A stretch of DNA of 64,000 bases from Meghimatium bilineatum (lineage: Eukaryota; Mollusca; Gastropoda; Stylommatophora; Philomycidae), in contig CM067298.1 of assembly GCA_034231615.1 (NCBI GenBank), positions 33,176,127-33,240,126 of the forward strand, given 5' to 3'. Below the pieces are notes generated by a model, which was not told the origin of the DNA, did no database searches, and worked only from the letters and a program-made list of their open reading frames with translations. Below are positions 1 to 10,645 of the stretch, in pieces; within the stretch, counting starts at the first letter, position 1, and each line of letters opens with the position of its first letter. The position numbers were made by a program, and so were the translations under genes.

Positions 1-912
1 AGGCTGTAGCGAAGTTAGAAGATGATCTCTCAGAGTGGTGTCAGGTACAGAGTGGAGCAAGACAGGGATGTACACTCTCCCCATACCTGTTCAATATATA
101 CGCAAAAATTATAATGAGGAGCGTGAGAGACGACATACATTGGTGGTTTTGAAATCCCTGAAATACGCCCCGAAGACAATACTATGCTTCTTTCAAATGA
201 TATAAATGAATTAGAATAACTAATAAAGAGCCCCAAAAATACAGCGGATCAGAAAACGTATATTTAAACTAACAAAACAAACAAACAAATATTGTAAACA
301 GATATAACAACACAACAACCAAACATCACAATAGACAATACCGAGATAGTATGTGGATAAATTTGAACACTAAAGAGTAAACATCAACGGTGCAGGAAAC
401 TGCATGGCAGAGACGAGGAAGAGATTGGCAATGGCATATTGTAAAATAGTACGTCTGAAAAACATATGGAAAAAACAAAAGAATAGAAACGAAACTGCTA
501 ATGCTAAGAACTTTTATTTTTCCGGTTGCAGCATGCGGGCGTGAAACATGAACCCTACGTAAGACAGCGACAAAGAAGATCAACGCCTCTGTGATGAAAT
601 GCAACAGAAAGATACTTAGAATATCATGGAAGGAAAACAGAGAAACTCAGATATTATTAACACATTGAAGATGCTATAGCGTTGTTTAATAAACACTAGC
701 AAAAATAAAACTACACCTGGTTTGTCATATAAAGAAACACAGCTGTTTATAAAGACAAATAATGGAGGGAAGAGCACCTGGGTGGAGGAGAACGGGCAGA
801 CCAAGAAGACGATGGACTGAAGAAACATGGATAAGTAGTTGGAAAATGCAAACCGGATGTACCAAGACAGAGAATTTCATGGAGACAACGTTCTGGAGAG
901 AATACGTCAGAT
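1..912 (+). pseudogene. RTE-type LINE reverse transcriptase fragment, decayed
   Basis: Conceptual translation near 43-120 gives a reverse-transcriptase block with GARQGCTLSPYLFNIYAK, the motif-B region of RTE/BovB-like non-LTR retrotransposons. Downstream the frame is broken by stops and frameshifts. A typical RTE C-terminal block with GRPRRRWTEE reappears near 780-910 and ends at a TGA near 914. The element is cut by the window edge and has no open frame long enough to work. Seen: RT-like and C-terminal motifs in the same orientation. Known: this combination belongs to RTE-type LINEs. Inferred: one decayed copy rather than two adjacent fragments. Confidence 0.75.
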
Positions 913-930
913 GAGATACACCCATATTAG

Positions 931-1681
931 TCAATAGACATTTATTTGACACCCATTCCCCAGAGAATACCCACGTGTAGACAACTGCTCGTATCCCAAC
1001 GAAAGAGCCAAGCTCCCCTTCCTCCTGACTGACTTTCCCACTGCACGAAACATGACGTAGACGGTCATGGCTCTCCACAGATCTCTGTCCACAGTATTAT
1101 GTATCAAGGTCGTTGTTGTTTCCTTGCCTTGCCAGGCTGCCAAACTGTCTAATATTTTCTCAAGTTGGCATCCTCTGTCTCTGTTGCCTTCAATTTTGCC
1201 TGTTGTGACTATGTTCTCTAAACCTGCCTGTCTCATGAAGTGGCCAAAAAAAGAAGATTGCCTTTTTCTTATATTGTTGATTAAGGTCCGTTTCGCATTT
1301 GACTCTTTCAACACATCTACATTAGATTTTCTGGCAGTCCATGATATTCTCAGCATTCTTCTGTAGAATGACATCTCTGCTGCCTCTAATTTCCCACTTT
1401 CCAGTTTATTTATTGTCCACGACTCGCACCCATATGTTAGTATAGGGGTTATATAGCACTGCAGAACTCTCTTTCTCACTTCTAATGACAAGGTCATATT
1501 ACACAGTATATTTCTCATTTTTCTGAATGTTGTTTTTGCCTGTCCTATTCTGCATCTTATTTCTGTTAAACTTCTTCCATCTGCTGTAATCATTGTACCA
1601 AAATATTTTTTGGTGGACCTCTTTTAATACTATATCATTCACTTTGATCTTGCATGGTGTGTTATTGTGTTTCTTTCCCAC
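931..1681 (-). pseudogene. RTE-type LINE C-terminal fragment
   Basis: A 220-codon frame (931-1593) reads TYGCESWTINKLESG, then YRRMLRISWTARKSN, then FFGHFMRQAGLE and KIEGNRDRG. This is the order of the C-terminal, post-RT region of RTE/BovB-like LINE proteins. The preceding segment (to about 1681) continues in another frame with KIKVNDIVLKEV, so a frameshift lies near 1590. No endonuclease or RT core is joined to it, so it is a 5'-truncated dead copy. It faces the plus-strand LINE fragment at 1-912. The related fragment at 27,300-28,335 carries the RT core of a similar element. Confidence 0.85.
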
Positions 1682-1689
1682 TCAACTGC

Positions 1690-2920
1690 CAAGAAAATGT
1701 TTACATACACTCTTAACAGTAATGAACTCACTGCATGTATTGTTAAGTGAACTTCAGAAAACCTTCACTTCTTTTAAAAATGGCAAAAGCTGCCAAGAGT
1801 AGAACTACTCAGCAGCAATTGAATAGTGACAACAATAACAACAAAAGTGAGAGTAGTCAGTGAACATGAATGGTCGAAACTTAATATTAAAGCTACTAAA
1901 ATGGTGCCGAGTAATGAAAAATCAAGAATGCGATGATAAGTCAATATTCTGCTGAGAAAACAGTCAGTAATCGTCTCAGAATACTTGCTCCATAAACATA
2001 TAGAAAGCTGCACAGGAAAATAAAATTACAGAAATTACTGAAAAAGACCACTAGCAGATTGACAAGTAAATTTGCCTCACCAAAACAATTCTCTGGTGAG
2101 TCTGGAAATTTCTGTCGGTGAAAGACCGAAGATTTACATCCTTCTTGTTCACATTAATCTGCCTCTTTTGACGTCTGCCAGAGATTTGGACTCCATATTT
2201 AGTCCACGGAAGATATCTCTGTCTTGTATGTTAACTGTTGAGTGACCTGAATAAACATAGAAACCAACTAGAAATTTGTTAAATAATAACTGCCAACGTT
2301 TTATTGTATACTGTTGCTCCGCGGTGTGTGGTGGGTTTACAAGGTTTTTTTAAATCCATCATATTTTACGAGCTGTCCATAAATTACGCCGGACACACTG
2401 AAACTGGAGGGGGGGGGGGGGTTTGGGTGGGGGATCTGATAAATTCGATACTTATAGACAAGGGAAAAGGAATCGGTTGAAAAAAATTGAATTAAACAAT
2501 ACTGTTTTTTCTACAGCAATTAAAACCAATTAAATTTTTTGAATTGAAAACATTTTTCTAAAATGAGATGCAAAACATTCTTTCCTTACTTTTTCTGCGA
2601 AAATGGTTCTTTTAAAAAAAAGGGGTGGGGGTGGGGAGGTCGACGGGATGTGGTGGGGTGCAAATTATGAACATATAACTATAGGTGTACACAACATTTC
2701 TTATTCTCCCTTTCTGTGTGATCTGAACAGCAACCTACATTATTTTGTTTTGTTTTGATAGATCAAAATGGACTTTTGTTTTTGCGTTGGGGGGGGGGGG
2801 GGGGGGGTTATCTCACAAATAGACATACTTCTTTTTTAAGAACATCGTATTAAAATAAAATCCAAACACATTATGTTATCAAATTCACAACATAATTAGT
2901 ACAATCAAATTAATCTATGT
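1690..2920. other. No gene recognised; contains two poly-G tracts
   Basis: AT-rich sequence with no recognisable coding or transposon motif. It holds G runs at about 2409-2421 (13 G) and 2789-2807 (19 G). Both are likely to be length-polymorphic and hard to sequence. Confidence 0.6.
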
Positions 2921-2924
2921 GTCG

Positions 2925-3190
2925 TGTCTTTTGCAGGACGTTGCCCCCACTGCCACACTGTAAACTTCTCGGTTCTGTGTAAGCTGCCCAGCCTATTCTA
3001 ATGTAATGTTTGGAAGGTCTTGGATGTTATGTGTCCATCATAGTCTTGGTCTTCTTCTTATTATCTTTCCTGGAACTTTTCTCTCCTTGATTAATTTTTC
3101 TAAATCATTGTGTCTTCTTATATGTCCAAAAGATGTTAGCTTCTGTTTGTATCGATAGTTTTGAGGAACCTGTCTGTGTTTTATGTTCTT
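2925..3190 (-). pseudogene. RTE-type LINE 3'-end fragment
   Basis: The minus strand encodes a decayed version of the RTE C-terminal tail: a FGHIRRHNDLEKLI-like block, then a basic PR-rich stretch, then an AGQLTQNRE-like block. It parallels the better-preserved tail at 14,025-14,185, to which it is also similar at the DNA level. Stops are present. Confidence 0.65.
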
Positions 3191-3244
3191 GTCTTAGCGG
3201 ACGTCTGCTTTGGTTGTTCTTTATATCCATGATATTCTTAAGAA

Positions 3245-3325
3245 AACACTTCTAACCGGAGTCGAACACTGGACCTTTCAGTTAGGAGACCGACTATTTC
3301 ACCACGTGGCGATGCACTTACCCAC
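3245..3325 (-). repeat. tRNA-like SINE head (decayed)
   Basis: Read on the minus strand, the segment contains GTTCGACTCC, a good match to a pol III B box, with a weak A-box-like segment upstream (GTGGTGAAATAGTCGG). There is no complete tRNA fold, so I treat it as the head of an old tRNA-derived SINE rather than a tRNA gene. Confidence 0.45.
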
Positions 3326-3329
3326 CTCT

Positions 3330-4190
3330 ATCGTCAAATATTGTGATTTAATTGATTCTCTATGGCATCTTATTTGTGGAAGTCTATCATATTCAAATTT
3401 TCCTAGTGTCCTAAGAAATATGACAAGTGATTACACAAATACTATATTTCAGTGTGTCAACTCTCCTGTATGAAGAAACATAAAAGCATTAATTGTATTA
3501 CTGGCAAGTTATAAGCGAACGCTGAAAGGGGCCGAAGAAATTGCTTAATACGATAACGTGTCATAGAAAGAGGCGCCCATTTCTGCCCCCCCCCCCCCCA
3601 ACCGTTCTAGTTATTGCTCAAATATTAATATTGATTAAACTTATACTCTTTTAAAACGACTGCAGACTGATATAATTTGTTACCACATTTTATGAATGTG
3701 TAGGATATATAATCACATTTAAATTTCCAGCAATGCTTACATGGCTTATATTGATTCCTCGCTACTGCCTCAGACAAATACAAGCTCACTAAATGCGATG
3801 TCCGTTTCTTCAGAAATCAATCAAAGAGCTGCTGTAAACGTCGCAGCATTTGTCTAATACTGAGGGTGGTCATAGTGTAAATTTGACAATCTATTTGAAT
3901 ATAAAAAAGTGGCAGAGGTCTATACTAGAATATTTAAAAAGTGAAATACTTCTTACATAACTTAGTATTATTAATGGATATTCTGAACCCCTCACAATTT
4001 TTTGAAAGCTTACATGTCGCAGTCAATGGCATGTTTAAATACTCTGATGGCTTATACATCGTCGTCTTGGTTAGTTCTTACAACGCCCTTAAATATAAAT
4101 GTTTCCATACTGTTATGTCGCTTTACAGGGTCCAGACGCAGCAGTTTTCTTACTATGATGTTCTTTCTAGAAAGTAGTCTTCCGTACGAA
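3330..4190. other. No gene recognised
   Basis: No coding or mobile-element motif is supported here. A poly-C run lies at about 3587-3599. Confidence 0.55.
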
Positions 4191-4395
4191 TCTTTTGAAA
4201 TCCACGCTATCTTGCACGTTGTCCGGCCTCCTTTAGCGACATGTACATGCATTCCGGAATATCTCTTGTCTAGCGTCGTCTTGGTCGATCGTTGTTTCTT
4301 CTGCCTTCAATCGCCACACCCAAGCAACACTCATTCAATGCTATCGTGTCTCTTCACATAGCCGAAAACACCAAACTTCCTTCTTAATATGACCA
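4190..4395 (-). pseudogene. RTE-type LINE 3'-end fragment
   Basis: Minus-strand translation shows RHDSIE, then a stop, then RQKKQRSTKTTLDKRYSGM. It aligns by eye with the RHDGMERVLLEG and KGRPRHRWTKDIQECL region of the LINE at 14,518-15,302. Several stops interrupt it, so it is an old fragment of the same family. Confidence 0.6.
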
Positions 4396-4484
4396 TCTTG
4401 GACGTTGATTGTGTGTTGTCAACAAATGGAGGGAAACATTGAATATGTAAATATAAGTGATGCTGTAGGAGATCAGCGCCACAT

Positions 4485-4652
4485 CAGGGCCGGTCTTAGG
4501 CCATTTCAACCTATGCGGCCGCAGTGGGCCCCGCACTTCATAGGCCCATAAATTCATTTTAGAATTTATTTTTATTATCCTCTTCCCTACCCAGACTGGG
4601 CCCCGCGCAATCCGTTTCGCATTGGGCCCCTCAATTGTTAGGGCAGGCCCTG
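4485..4652. mobile_element. hAT-like MITE (168 bp)
   Basis: The element begins CAGGGCCGG and ends GGCCCTG as an imperfect terminal inverted repeat. Flanking 8-mers CGCCACAT (4477-4484) and CGCCACAG (4653-4660) match at 7 of 8 positions. An 8-bp duplication and CAG-type ends are typical of hAT elements. The GC-rich interior contains no coding sequence. Confidence 0.75.
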
Positions 4653-4660
4653 CGCCACAG

Positions 4661-5975
4661 ACATACAAATATACAGACTTTTGACTTCACACAAAGGGTC
4701 AGTTGTTGCACAAAAATTGCCGAGATTTCGTGTACAATGTTTACCAAGTCGTTCTCCAGAATAGTCCTGCGTGCTATATCACACGTCGTTGCTCATTTTC
4801 GCTGATGCCGAGGATCATTTGTCGGTTTGCGTACACTTTGGTTGCCAGCTAATGAAGACATGGAAAAAAAGTAGGATAAACCAAGATAAGAAACGCTGTA
4901 GGAGATCGGCACAGACATCTAGATACACAAGCACTTAGCACGAGTTACAGAAAGAGGTGGCTGTTCTCAACAAGGATATGACATAGACGAGGATGATACA
5001 ATTTCGTGCTATACTAGTGAGAACATTTTAAGAGGCAGGAAATCACTACAATGCTTTTTAACAACCGACTGTTTTTACGACGTCATAGCATCATTTTGTA
5101 ATCAAGAGAATTGTGCATCAGCACGCAGATACTATATCCTGCAGAAGGACTCCGCCCTGCTAATTTATAGTTGACCAGCAGTAACAATTATAGTTACAAA
5201 TAACATGTAACATTTGAACATGAAATTTGGCATAAACATTCACCGACGATAAAATCTCAGTTTATAAATGACACGCAGTTATAGTCCCATTACTGGATCA
5301 TTATTAATTGTGGCTCACTATTCCCTTATCTTTCCTTACACCCGTCCCAGCCCTTCTCCCGTTCTTGATGAGATCACTGACGAGTTGCTGACGCTGAGAG
5401 TCGGGTGAGTATGGAAGCTTGTTTTTCTGATTGGCCAATCGAGTCAACGTTTATCCAATGACAGCCTTGAATTTCACTAACTGGTATACAGAACCGATCT
5501 CTCTTGCTTGGTTGTGTTGTGATACTGCGGTGTTTCCCCCTTACCTCCCGGAACTTGTCCGTTAGCCTAGGATCTGAATGTAGTTCGTGCATAGTGGGAA
5601 AATTCGAAAATCTATATTTTCAAGGATTACTTCGAATCTTTCGATAACTTATCGAGAGCATAACATTAGTATGATGTTTTTGTCTTTATGAAATCTAGTG
5701 AAAATGTAAGTATAAACAATCTTTTTAATCATTTAGGTTACCATTAATTTGTTCACTGTCCACAAATAGTCTCCATAGAGGCAAGAAAATATCTTTGAAT
5801 ATACACCTCGAGCTATATTTTATTTAATATTTTTTTTCCGGATATATTTTACTATTTGCACAATTACTTATTATTTTAGTTTCACCACTTTTAATAAACA
5901 TTTTGAACACTAAGAAAATGCATTCCAATCCTACACCTAATTGAGACGTTATCTCTAAATAGAATCAGTGAAAAA
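4661..5975. other. No gene recognised
   Basis: Unique-looking AT-rich sequence. Only a few short open frames occur, none with recognisable domains. Confidence 0.55.
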
Positions 5976-5979
5976 CGTA

Positions 5980-6045
5980 ATATATATATATATATATATA
6001 TATATAAACACGCACACACACTTACACGCACACACACAAGAAAAC
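5980..6045. repeat. (TA)n followed by (CA)n microsatellite
   Basis: A run of about 13 TA dinucleotides is followed by a CA-rich tract with interruptions. Confidence 0.9.
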
Positions 6046-6169
6046 GACAACTTGCCGTTGCTAAGCAGATAGTACTCGATAGTCCTAAACAATACACTTG
6101 CAATACACTTGTCTATATATGACACAACTTGTCTTTGTGGAATTTGTTATGTGAACAGAACTTAACTTT

Positions 6170-6840
6170 CCTTTGTGTAGAATGTCTAAATACGCCATAC
6201 AACTTTTCTTTGTGGAGTTTGTCTATATACAACGTGTTTTTGTGGAGTTTGTCTATATACAACTTGTTTTTGTGGAGTATGTCTATATACTAAACGCAAT
6301 TTGTGTGGTTTTTGTGTGTGTATGACATGTAATTTGTCTTTGTGATACATATACACTTATCTACTTGAAACATTTCTACATGTTAATACAGTTGCCAAAA
6401 TGGAGCATGTCTACACAGAGCACAAGTATATAAATGGGACATGTTTACACAGAGCACACTTGTATATATGGAACATGTTTACACTGGATACATTTGTATA
6501 AATGGAACATGTTTACACTGGAAACACTTGTATAAATGAAACATGTGTACACTGGATACACTTGTATAAATGGGACATGTTTACACTGGATACACTTGTA
6601 TAAATGGGACATGTTTACACTGGATACACTTGTATAAATGAACATGTTTACATGTAACACACTCGCCTATATGGCACAGGTAAACATTTAGCACAGTTGT
6701 CTAAATGGAAAACATCTACATAGAAAACACTTGCTTACCTGGAATATGTCTACATAGAAAACACTTGCCTACCTGGAATATGTCTACATAGAAAACACTT
6801 GCCTACCTGGAATATGTCTACATAGAAAACACACCTATCT
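6170..6840. repeat. Compound minisatellite, about 30-34-bp units
   Basis: Three adjoining blocks share a theme. A block of about 30-bp units with TTTGTGGAGTTTGTCTATAT spans 6190-6300. A 34-bp unit with ACATGTTTACACTGGATACA spans about 6430-6660, and a 34-bp unit with CTACATAGAAAACACTTGCC spans about 6715-6835. The short open frames here are by-products of the repeats. Confidence 0.85.
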
Positions 6841-6881
6841 AATTTGAGTGTAATTAACTAATTCGTGACCCAAGGCAATAG

Positions 6882-7088
6882 AAGACCACATAAATAATTA
6901 GGCCTTCATTCATTACTATTTTGATTATTGCCGTGTTTGCCTTTGGTCGCAATTTTTTTTATTTGGAGTCGCATTTGCTATTTTTGGCATTCTACTCCAA
7001 GTATATAAATAGTGGCCAACGGAAATGACGACAATAATCAAGAAAAAGGAACAAATGAAAGTCTAAATTAATTCTATACAGAGGTCTT
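6882..7088. mobile_element. Foldback MITE, copy 1 (about 207 bp)
   Basis: The two halves are imperfect reverse complements. The left half runs from AAGACC through TAATTAGG to GGTCGCAATT. The right half mirrors it, ending AGAGGTCTT. The centre contains TTTGCTATTTTTGGCA flanked by a TTGGAGTC/TACTCCAA pair. A second full copy lies at 26,332-26,539 and a half copy at about 18,285-18,375. It is non-coding, and the superfamily is uncertain because no clear target duplication is visible. Confidence 0.75.
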
Positions 7089-7239
7089 CTTATGGATGGC
7101 TAGTTTATCATATAATACTTATTGCACTCATACACGCTTAGGTGCTTCTATTCAGTATGTCTTTTAAGTATACGGTAATTAATTTGGGATACACAAGTTT
7201 TCTATTGCTTATGTAATTCCCAGGGTTAGTAGATGTCTA

Positions 7240-7880
7240 AACCCAGAACAACGTTGATGAAGCTCCTCAATATGGTGGTGGTGTACTGATGTGGGGAGGG
7301 GAGGGGTAGGGGATGATCAATTTCATGGTAAGAAGTGATCTGTTGCAAATTAAGGACGCCTAAATGCCGAATAATACGGTGCTGAAATTGTTCGTTGGGG
7401 TGTCCTTCCAATTCTTGCTGCTCGAGGGTAGATTTTTCAGCAGTGTAACTAACGCTCGACCTCATGTGGCACAACTCACCACCCAGTTCCTTGGTGACAA
7501 CAACGTCTAGATAATTCCGTGTCCAGCCATGTCATCAGACATGAACCCCATGGAACACTTATGGGATGATCTCGACAGACGACTCCGCCAGTGAGACGTG
7601 GCATCAGCAAATCTCCAACAGTTGTCACTTACACTGCCGGAAGAGTGGGCAGCCATCTCACAACAACAGATCCAACAGCTAATCGAATCCATGTCAAGGA
7701 GATGTCGTTCTCTGATAGAAGCCATCGGTGGCCATACATCTTACTGAAACGGAGGTCTCTGTTGCAAATAATAAAAGTCCAAATCAAAATTTAAAGAACA
7801 ACATTCCATTGTTAAAGTCTGAACGTTCCTTCATGCCACAGTTTAAACATGAATTCCTTAATATAACATTTTAGTACACG
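7240..7880 (+). pseudogene. Tc1/mariner-type transposase remnant (C-terminal)
   Basis: The plus strand reads PAMSSDMNPMEHLWDDLDRR, the signature around the second catalytic aspartate and the DxNPxEHLW block of Tc1-like transposases. An in-frame stop follows, then NLQQLSLTLPEEWAAI and SLIEAIGGHTSY, ending at the normal C-terminus near 7746. A degraded VLMWGG motif lies near 7290. The DNA-binding domain is absent. The sequence from 7750 to 7880 resembles a Tc1 3' untranslated end. Confidence 0.85.
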
Positions 7881-7884
7881 TTTG

Positions 7885-8480
7885 AAATTTGCTGTCCATT
7901 ACAACTGCAATAATGTTGTGTTTCTTTTTTTTTAAACATTATATAGTAGGCCTATACATTGAAAATAGACTACGGAGTAGGCAATACAGCGTTAGAACAA
8001 GGCGAATAGTGCAAATGTACATCAGAACAACGAAACACAGTATCAAGGACGTAGTTCTATGTTCGTGGTTGAGAATATACTTTCTGGATTATTTTATAAA
8101 GCCAAATCGCTCAATTTCCCAGACAAATAATTGAAGAAACTCGAACTTCGGCGAGATGTTTGCTTTGCTGGTGGACAAAACCTCGTCTAAAAAAAGGACG
8201 AAACAGCTATAATTCAATTCTACTGTCGAGAGTTTACAAAATCAGAACCAGGCTCTCATATGATGAAGTGTTTTATATTCGTTGACACATGAGCAAAGAA
8301 CCGTCTAATTGTACGACGTCAGTTCAAATGAAACTGAAAATCTTGTCCAATTTATATATAAGCGACCTGGGTCCAACCTCCTGTATCCCGTTTCCATCCC
8401 AGAAAAACACACATAGAGACGTAGGGGTAACAGCATTGAAAAATAAATAAGTAAGGTATGACTGCTTAAATGTCTTAGAA
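7885..8480. other. No gene recognised
   Basis: There is no supportable coding or repeat structure. An 81-codon open frame (7889-8134) has no recognisable motif. Confidence 0.5.
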
Positions 8481-8892
8481 AACTCTTGAATATTGGCTGG
8501 GAAGAATTCAAGTCAAACAAGCAAATAAGAGAAGACACCAAACAACAATATGTTTCTACAATAATAAGAAGAAAACTGGACTTACCGAACACGTGCTTAG
8601 AATGAATGGAAGAAAACTGGACTTACCGAATACGTGCTTAGAATGAATGGAAGAAAACTGGACTTACCGAACACGTGCTTAGAATGAATGGAAGAAAACT
8701 GCCACTACACGAATTCAAATGGGTCATGGCAATAGAAAAAGAGGAAGACCAAGAGAAACTCCTCGCAGAATAAACATCAAAGAGTGTTTGACCATGGGTT
8801 TCAACAAAACACAAGAACTGCACATAATAACATTACATCGCTCAAACTGGAGAGCACTGTTTTCCGTATTTATGCACCGTAGTTGGCGCTAA
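8480..8892 (+). pseudogene. RTE-type LINE 3'-end fragment with internal triplication
   Basis: Downstream of 8700 the plus strand reads MGHGNRKRGRPRETPRRI, then KECLTMGFNKTQEL, then HRSNWRALFSVFMHRSW before a stop. This is the C-terminal tail of an RTE-like LINE protein. The segment upstream has been expanded into a 41-bp tandem repeat. Confidence 0.7.
8571..8703. repeat. 41-bp tandem repeat, 3 units plus part
   Basis: The unit begins AAGAAAACTGGACTTACCG and ends GAATGAATGG. Three copies differ by one base (AACACG versus AATACG). The array lies inside a LINE C-terminal coding remnant, so it arose after insertion. Confidence 0.9.
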
Positions 8893-8981
8893 TTGAACAT
8901 AGATATGGTTGCTAGTAACAGGACTAAAGGCCTCTCAAGACGACGATGTATAAGTTATACCAGATTATAAAACTTCGCTAT

Positions 8982-9235
8982 ATTAGTTAGTTAGTCGTTG
9001 GATCATCATCATTGCACTCTGGACAAGTCCATAGGTGCTCAGATCTTTCCTTGAGTGTATCCGCCATTACACGTTGACCGACGGTCCCAGTACGTCGTTG
9101 ATTGACCATCATTCTTTCTCGCCAACGAAAACTCTCCTTTCTAGCGACACCACATTTCAAACCATGCTCCTTTATTCTAACTTCGCTGCGACAGTTTAAC
9201 TCAACCAGATCGTGATACGTTCAGAAAATTCATCA
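8982..9235 (-). pseudogene. Jockey/I-type LINE 3' end with zinc-knuckle tail
   Basis: The minus strand has an uninterrupted frame of about 75 codons. It reads SEVRIKEHGLKCGVARKE, then RERMMVNQRRTGTVGQRV, then RSEHLWTCPEC, followed by a stop and a CTAA-repeat tail (AACTAACTAA in the minus sense). The H-x3-C-x2-C pattern is the C-terminal zinc knuckle of Jockey/I-group LINEs. A shorter copy with the same tail lies at 41,195-41,275 (+). Confidence 0.75.
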
Positions 9236-9317
9236 AGAAGAGTAAAGAATTTTAGAGAGAGCTCAGAGGAGTAAGAATCAAACTGATTTCACGAGTTCTG
9301 TGCTGGTTGATAACTCT

Positions 9318-9330
9318 TCTTTTGATTCAT
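9318..9330. other. Target-site duplication, left copy (TCTTTTGATTCAT)
   Basis: This exact 13-bp match to 12,375-12,387 brackets the LINE at 9331-12,374. Confidence 0.85.
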
Positions 9331-10645
9331 CAAGCGTATGATCTAGGGATGGATATCGTGTTCCCTTGGCATGTCGAAAAGATAGGTGTAACTAACTCCA
9401 TTGTATGCATCTTCTAGGTCTATCGCTGCTACTACAGATTCTTCTTTTTTCTGAAAACCTTCACAAACTTCATATGCAAGAACTGCTGCATTTGTGACTG
9501 TGTCTCTTCTGGGTCTGTATGCACCCAGGTTATTTGGGAGAACGCATTTGATCTTTAGTTCCCTAGCCTTTCCAGAATCTTACCGTACACATTCTGCAGT
9601 GTGATGATGCAATAACCTTTTATGTCCGTAGAATCTTTGCCTGGTTTTGACACGGGTATAAGATAGCTATGTATCCACTTCTCTGGTACTGCTCCAGTTT
9701 TCAGACTCGCATTATTATCGTCTGTAATCTTAGCTAGCATATTATCTCCGGTGTCCTTGAATAAGCGTTATTGACCTATGTAGCTTCCAAAACTTGTGTA
9801 ATGCTTTGTCCGCCGTGACCTCCTCAGTAATTTTTTTCACCACATCTTCTTTGCTTCTTCGGCAACTGGTTTAAAAACCCCACTTGTCTTCTTCATTGCA
9901 CTCTGGACTTTCGGTGTATCACTGAGTGTTATGTGTGCATGTTTTCTATGCGTTGCCAATACTTGATCGCTTGCTTTTTTGAGTAGCCGTATTGCCTCTG
10001 TCTTATTAGTCCACCATGGAGGCTGCTGATTCTTAGCTCTCACCCACTTGCGTTCCCATGCCTTTTTCCTGAAGTTGCTAAGCAACGATTATTTTGTGCG
10101 CGCATATCTAAAAGGGTGGTGAATCTTAATCAATCTAACTTGCCGCCCTTTCAAAAAACTTATGACAAATGGTCGCTTCCATAGTATTTAAGAGCTGTCT
10201 ATTTCATATCTGTCACTCCATGACCTGATAGCAGTGCGAGGTTAATGTTAGAATCGAAGTCTGTAACTTTGGTTGCTAAACTAGTCATGCTCACGCAGTT
10301 CAGAAGAGTTAGATCCGTCTCGAGTAGCGTTTGATTTAATGCCAGTCCCTGAGAGTTGTTGTTTGGGTTTCCCCAAGAGTCATTGCGTGCATTGAAAACT
10401 TCGTAAACTAGTAGCATTTATGCAGGTAGATGCTCTAGCTCGTTAATGAACTCCCAGTCGTCGAGCTTAATGTGAGAGCAATTTCCCATGTAGATGTTAA
10501 CAATATTCCACCTTCTACCCTGGAATATTGTCTGCACTCCCTGCAACTCTCTATTTCTCTATCCCACGCTGTTAAGTTCAATAGTTTATATGGTAATCCT
10601 TGCTAGACTATAATGGCTTCACCGTGGTGTGCTGGGCTTACAGGA
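9331..10645 (-). pseudogene. Inverted 5' part of the LINE: endonuclease and N-terminal RT
   Basis: Reading leftward on the minus strand: endonuclease/exonuclease-phosphatase-like sequence (GLPYKLLNLTAWDREIE near 10,590, then NIVNIYMGNCSHIKLDDW and FNARNDSWGNPNNNSQG near 10,390). Next comes a linker with QQPPWWTNKTEAIRLLKKA near 10,000, then RT sequence AVPEKWIHSYLIPVSKPGKD near 9650. The last RT part is RRDTVTNAAVLAYEVCEGF followed by IDLEDAYN. It ends at HP-stop-IIRL next to the target duplication, where TAG replaces the expected Trp codon. Several other stops and frameshifts make it non-functional. Confidence 0.85.

Noticed and set aside
326..828. Minus-strand frames of 70-117 residues near the window start
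   Set aside because: They lie antisense to an RTE-type LINE fragment whose plus-strand motifs are recognisable.
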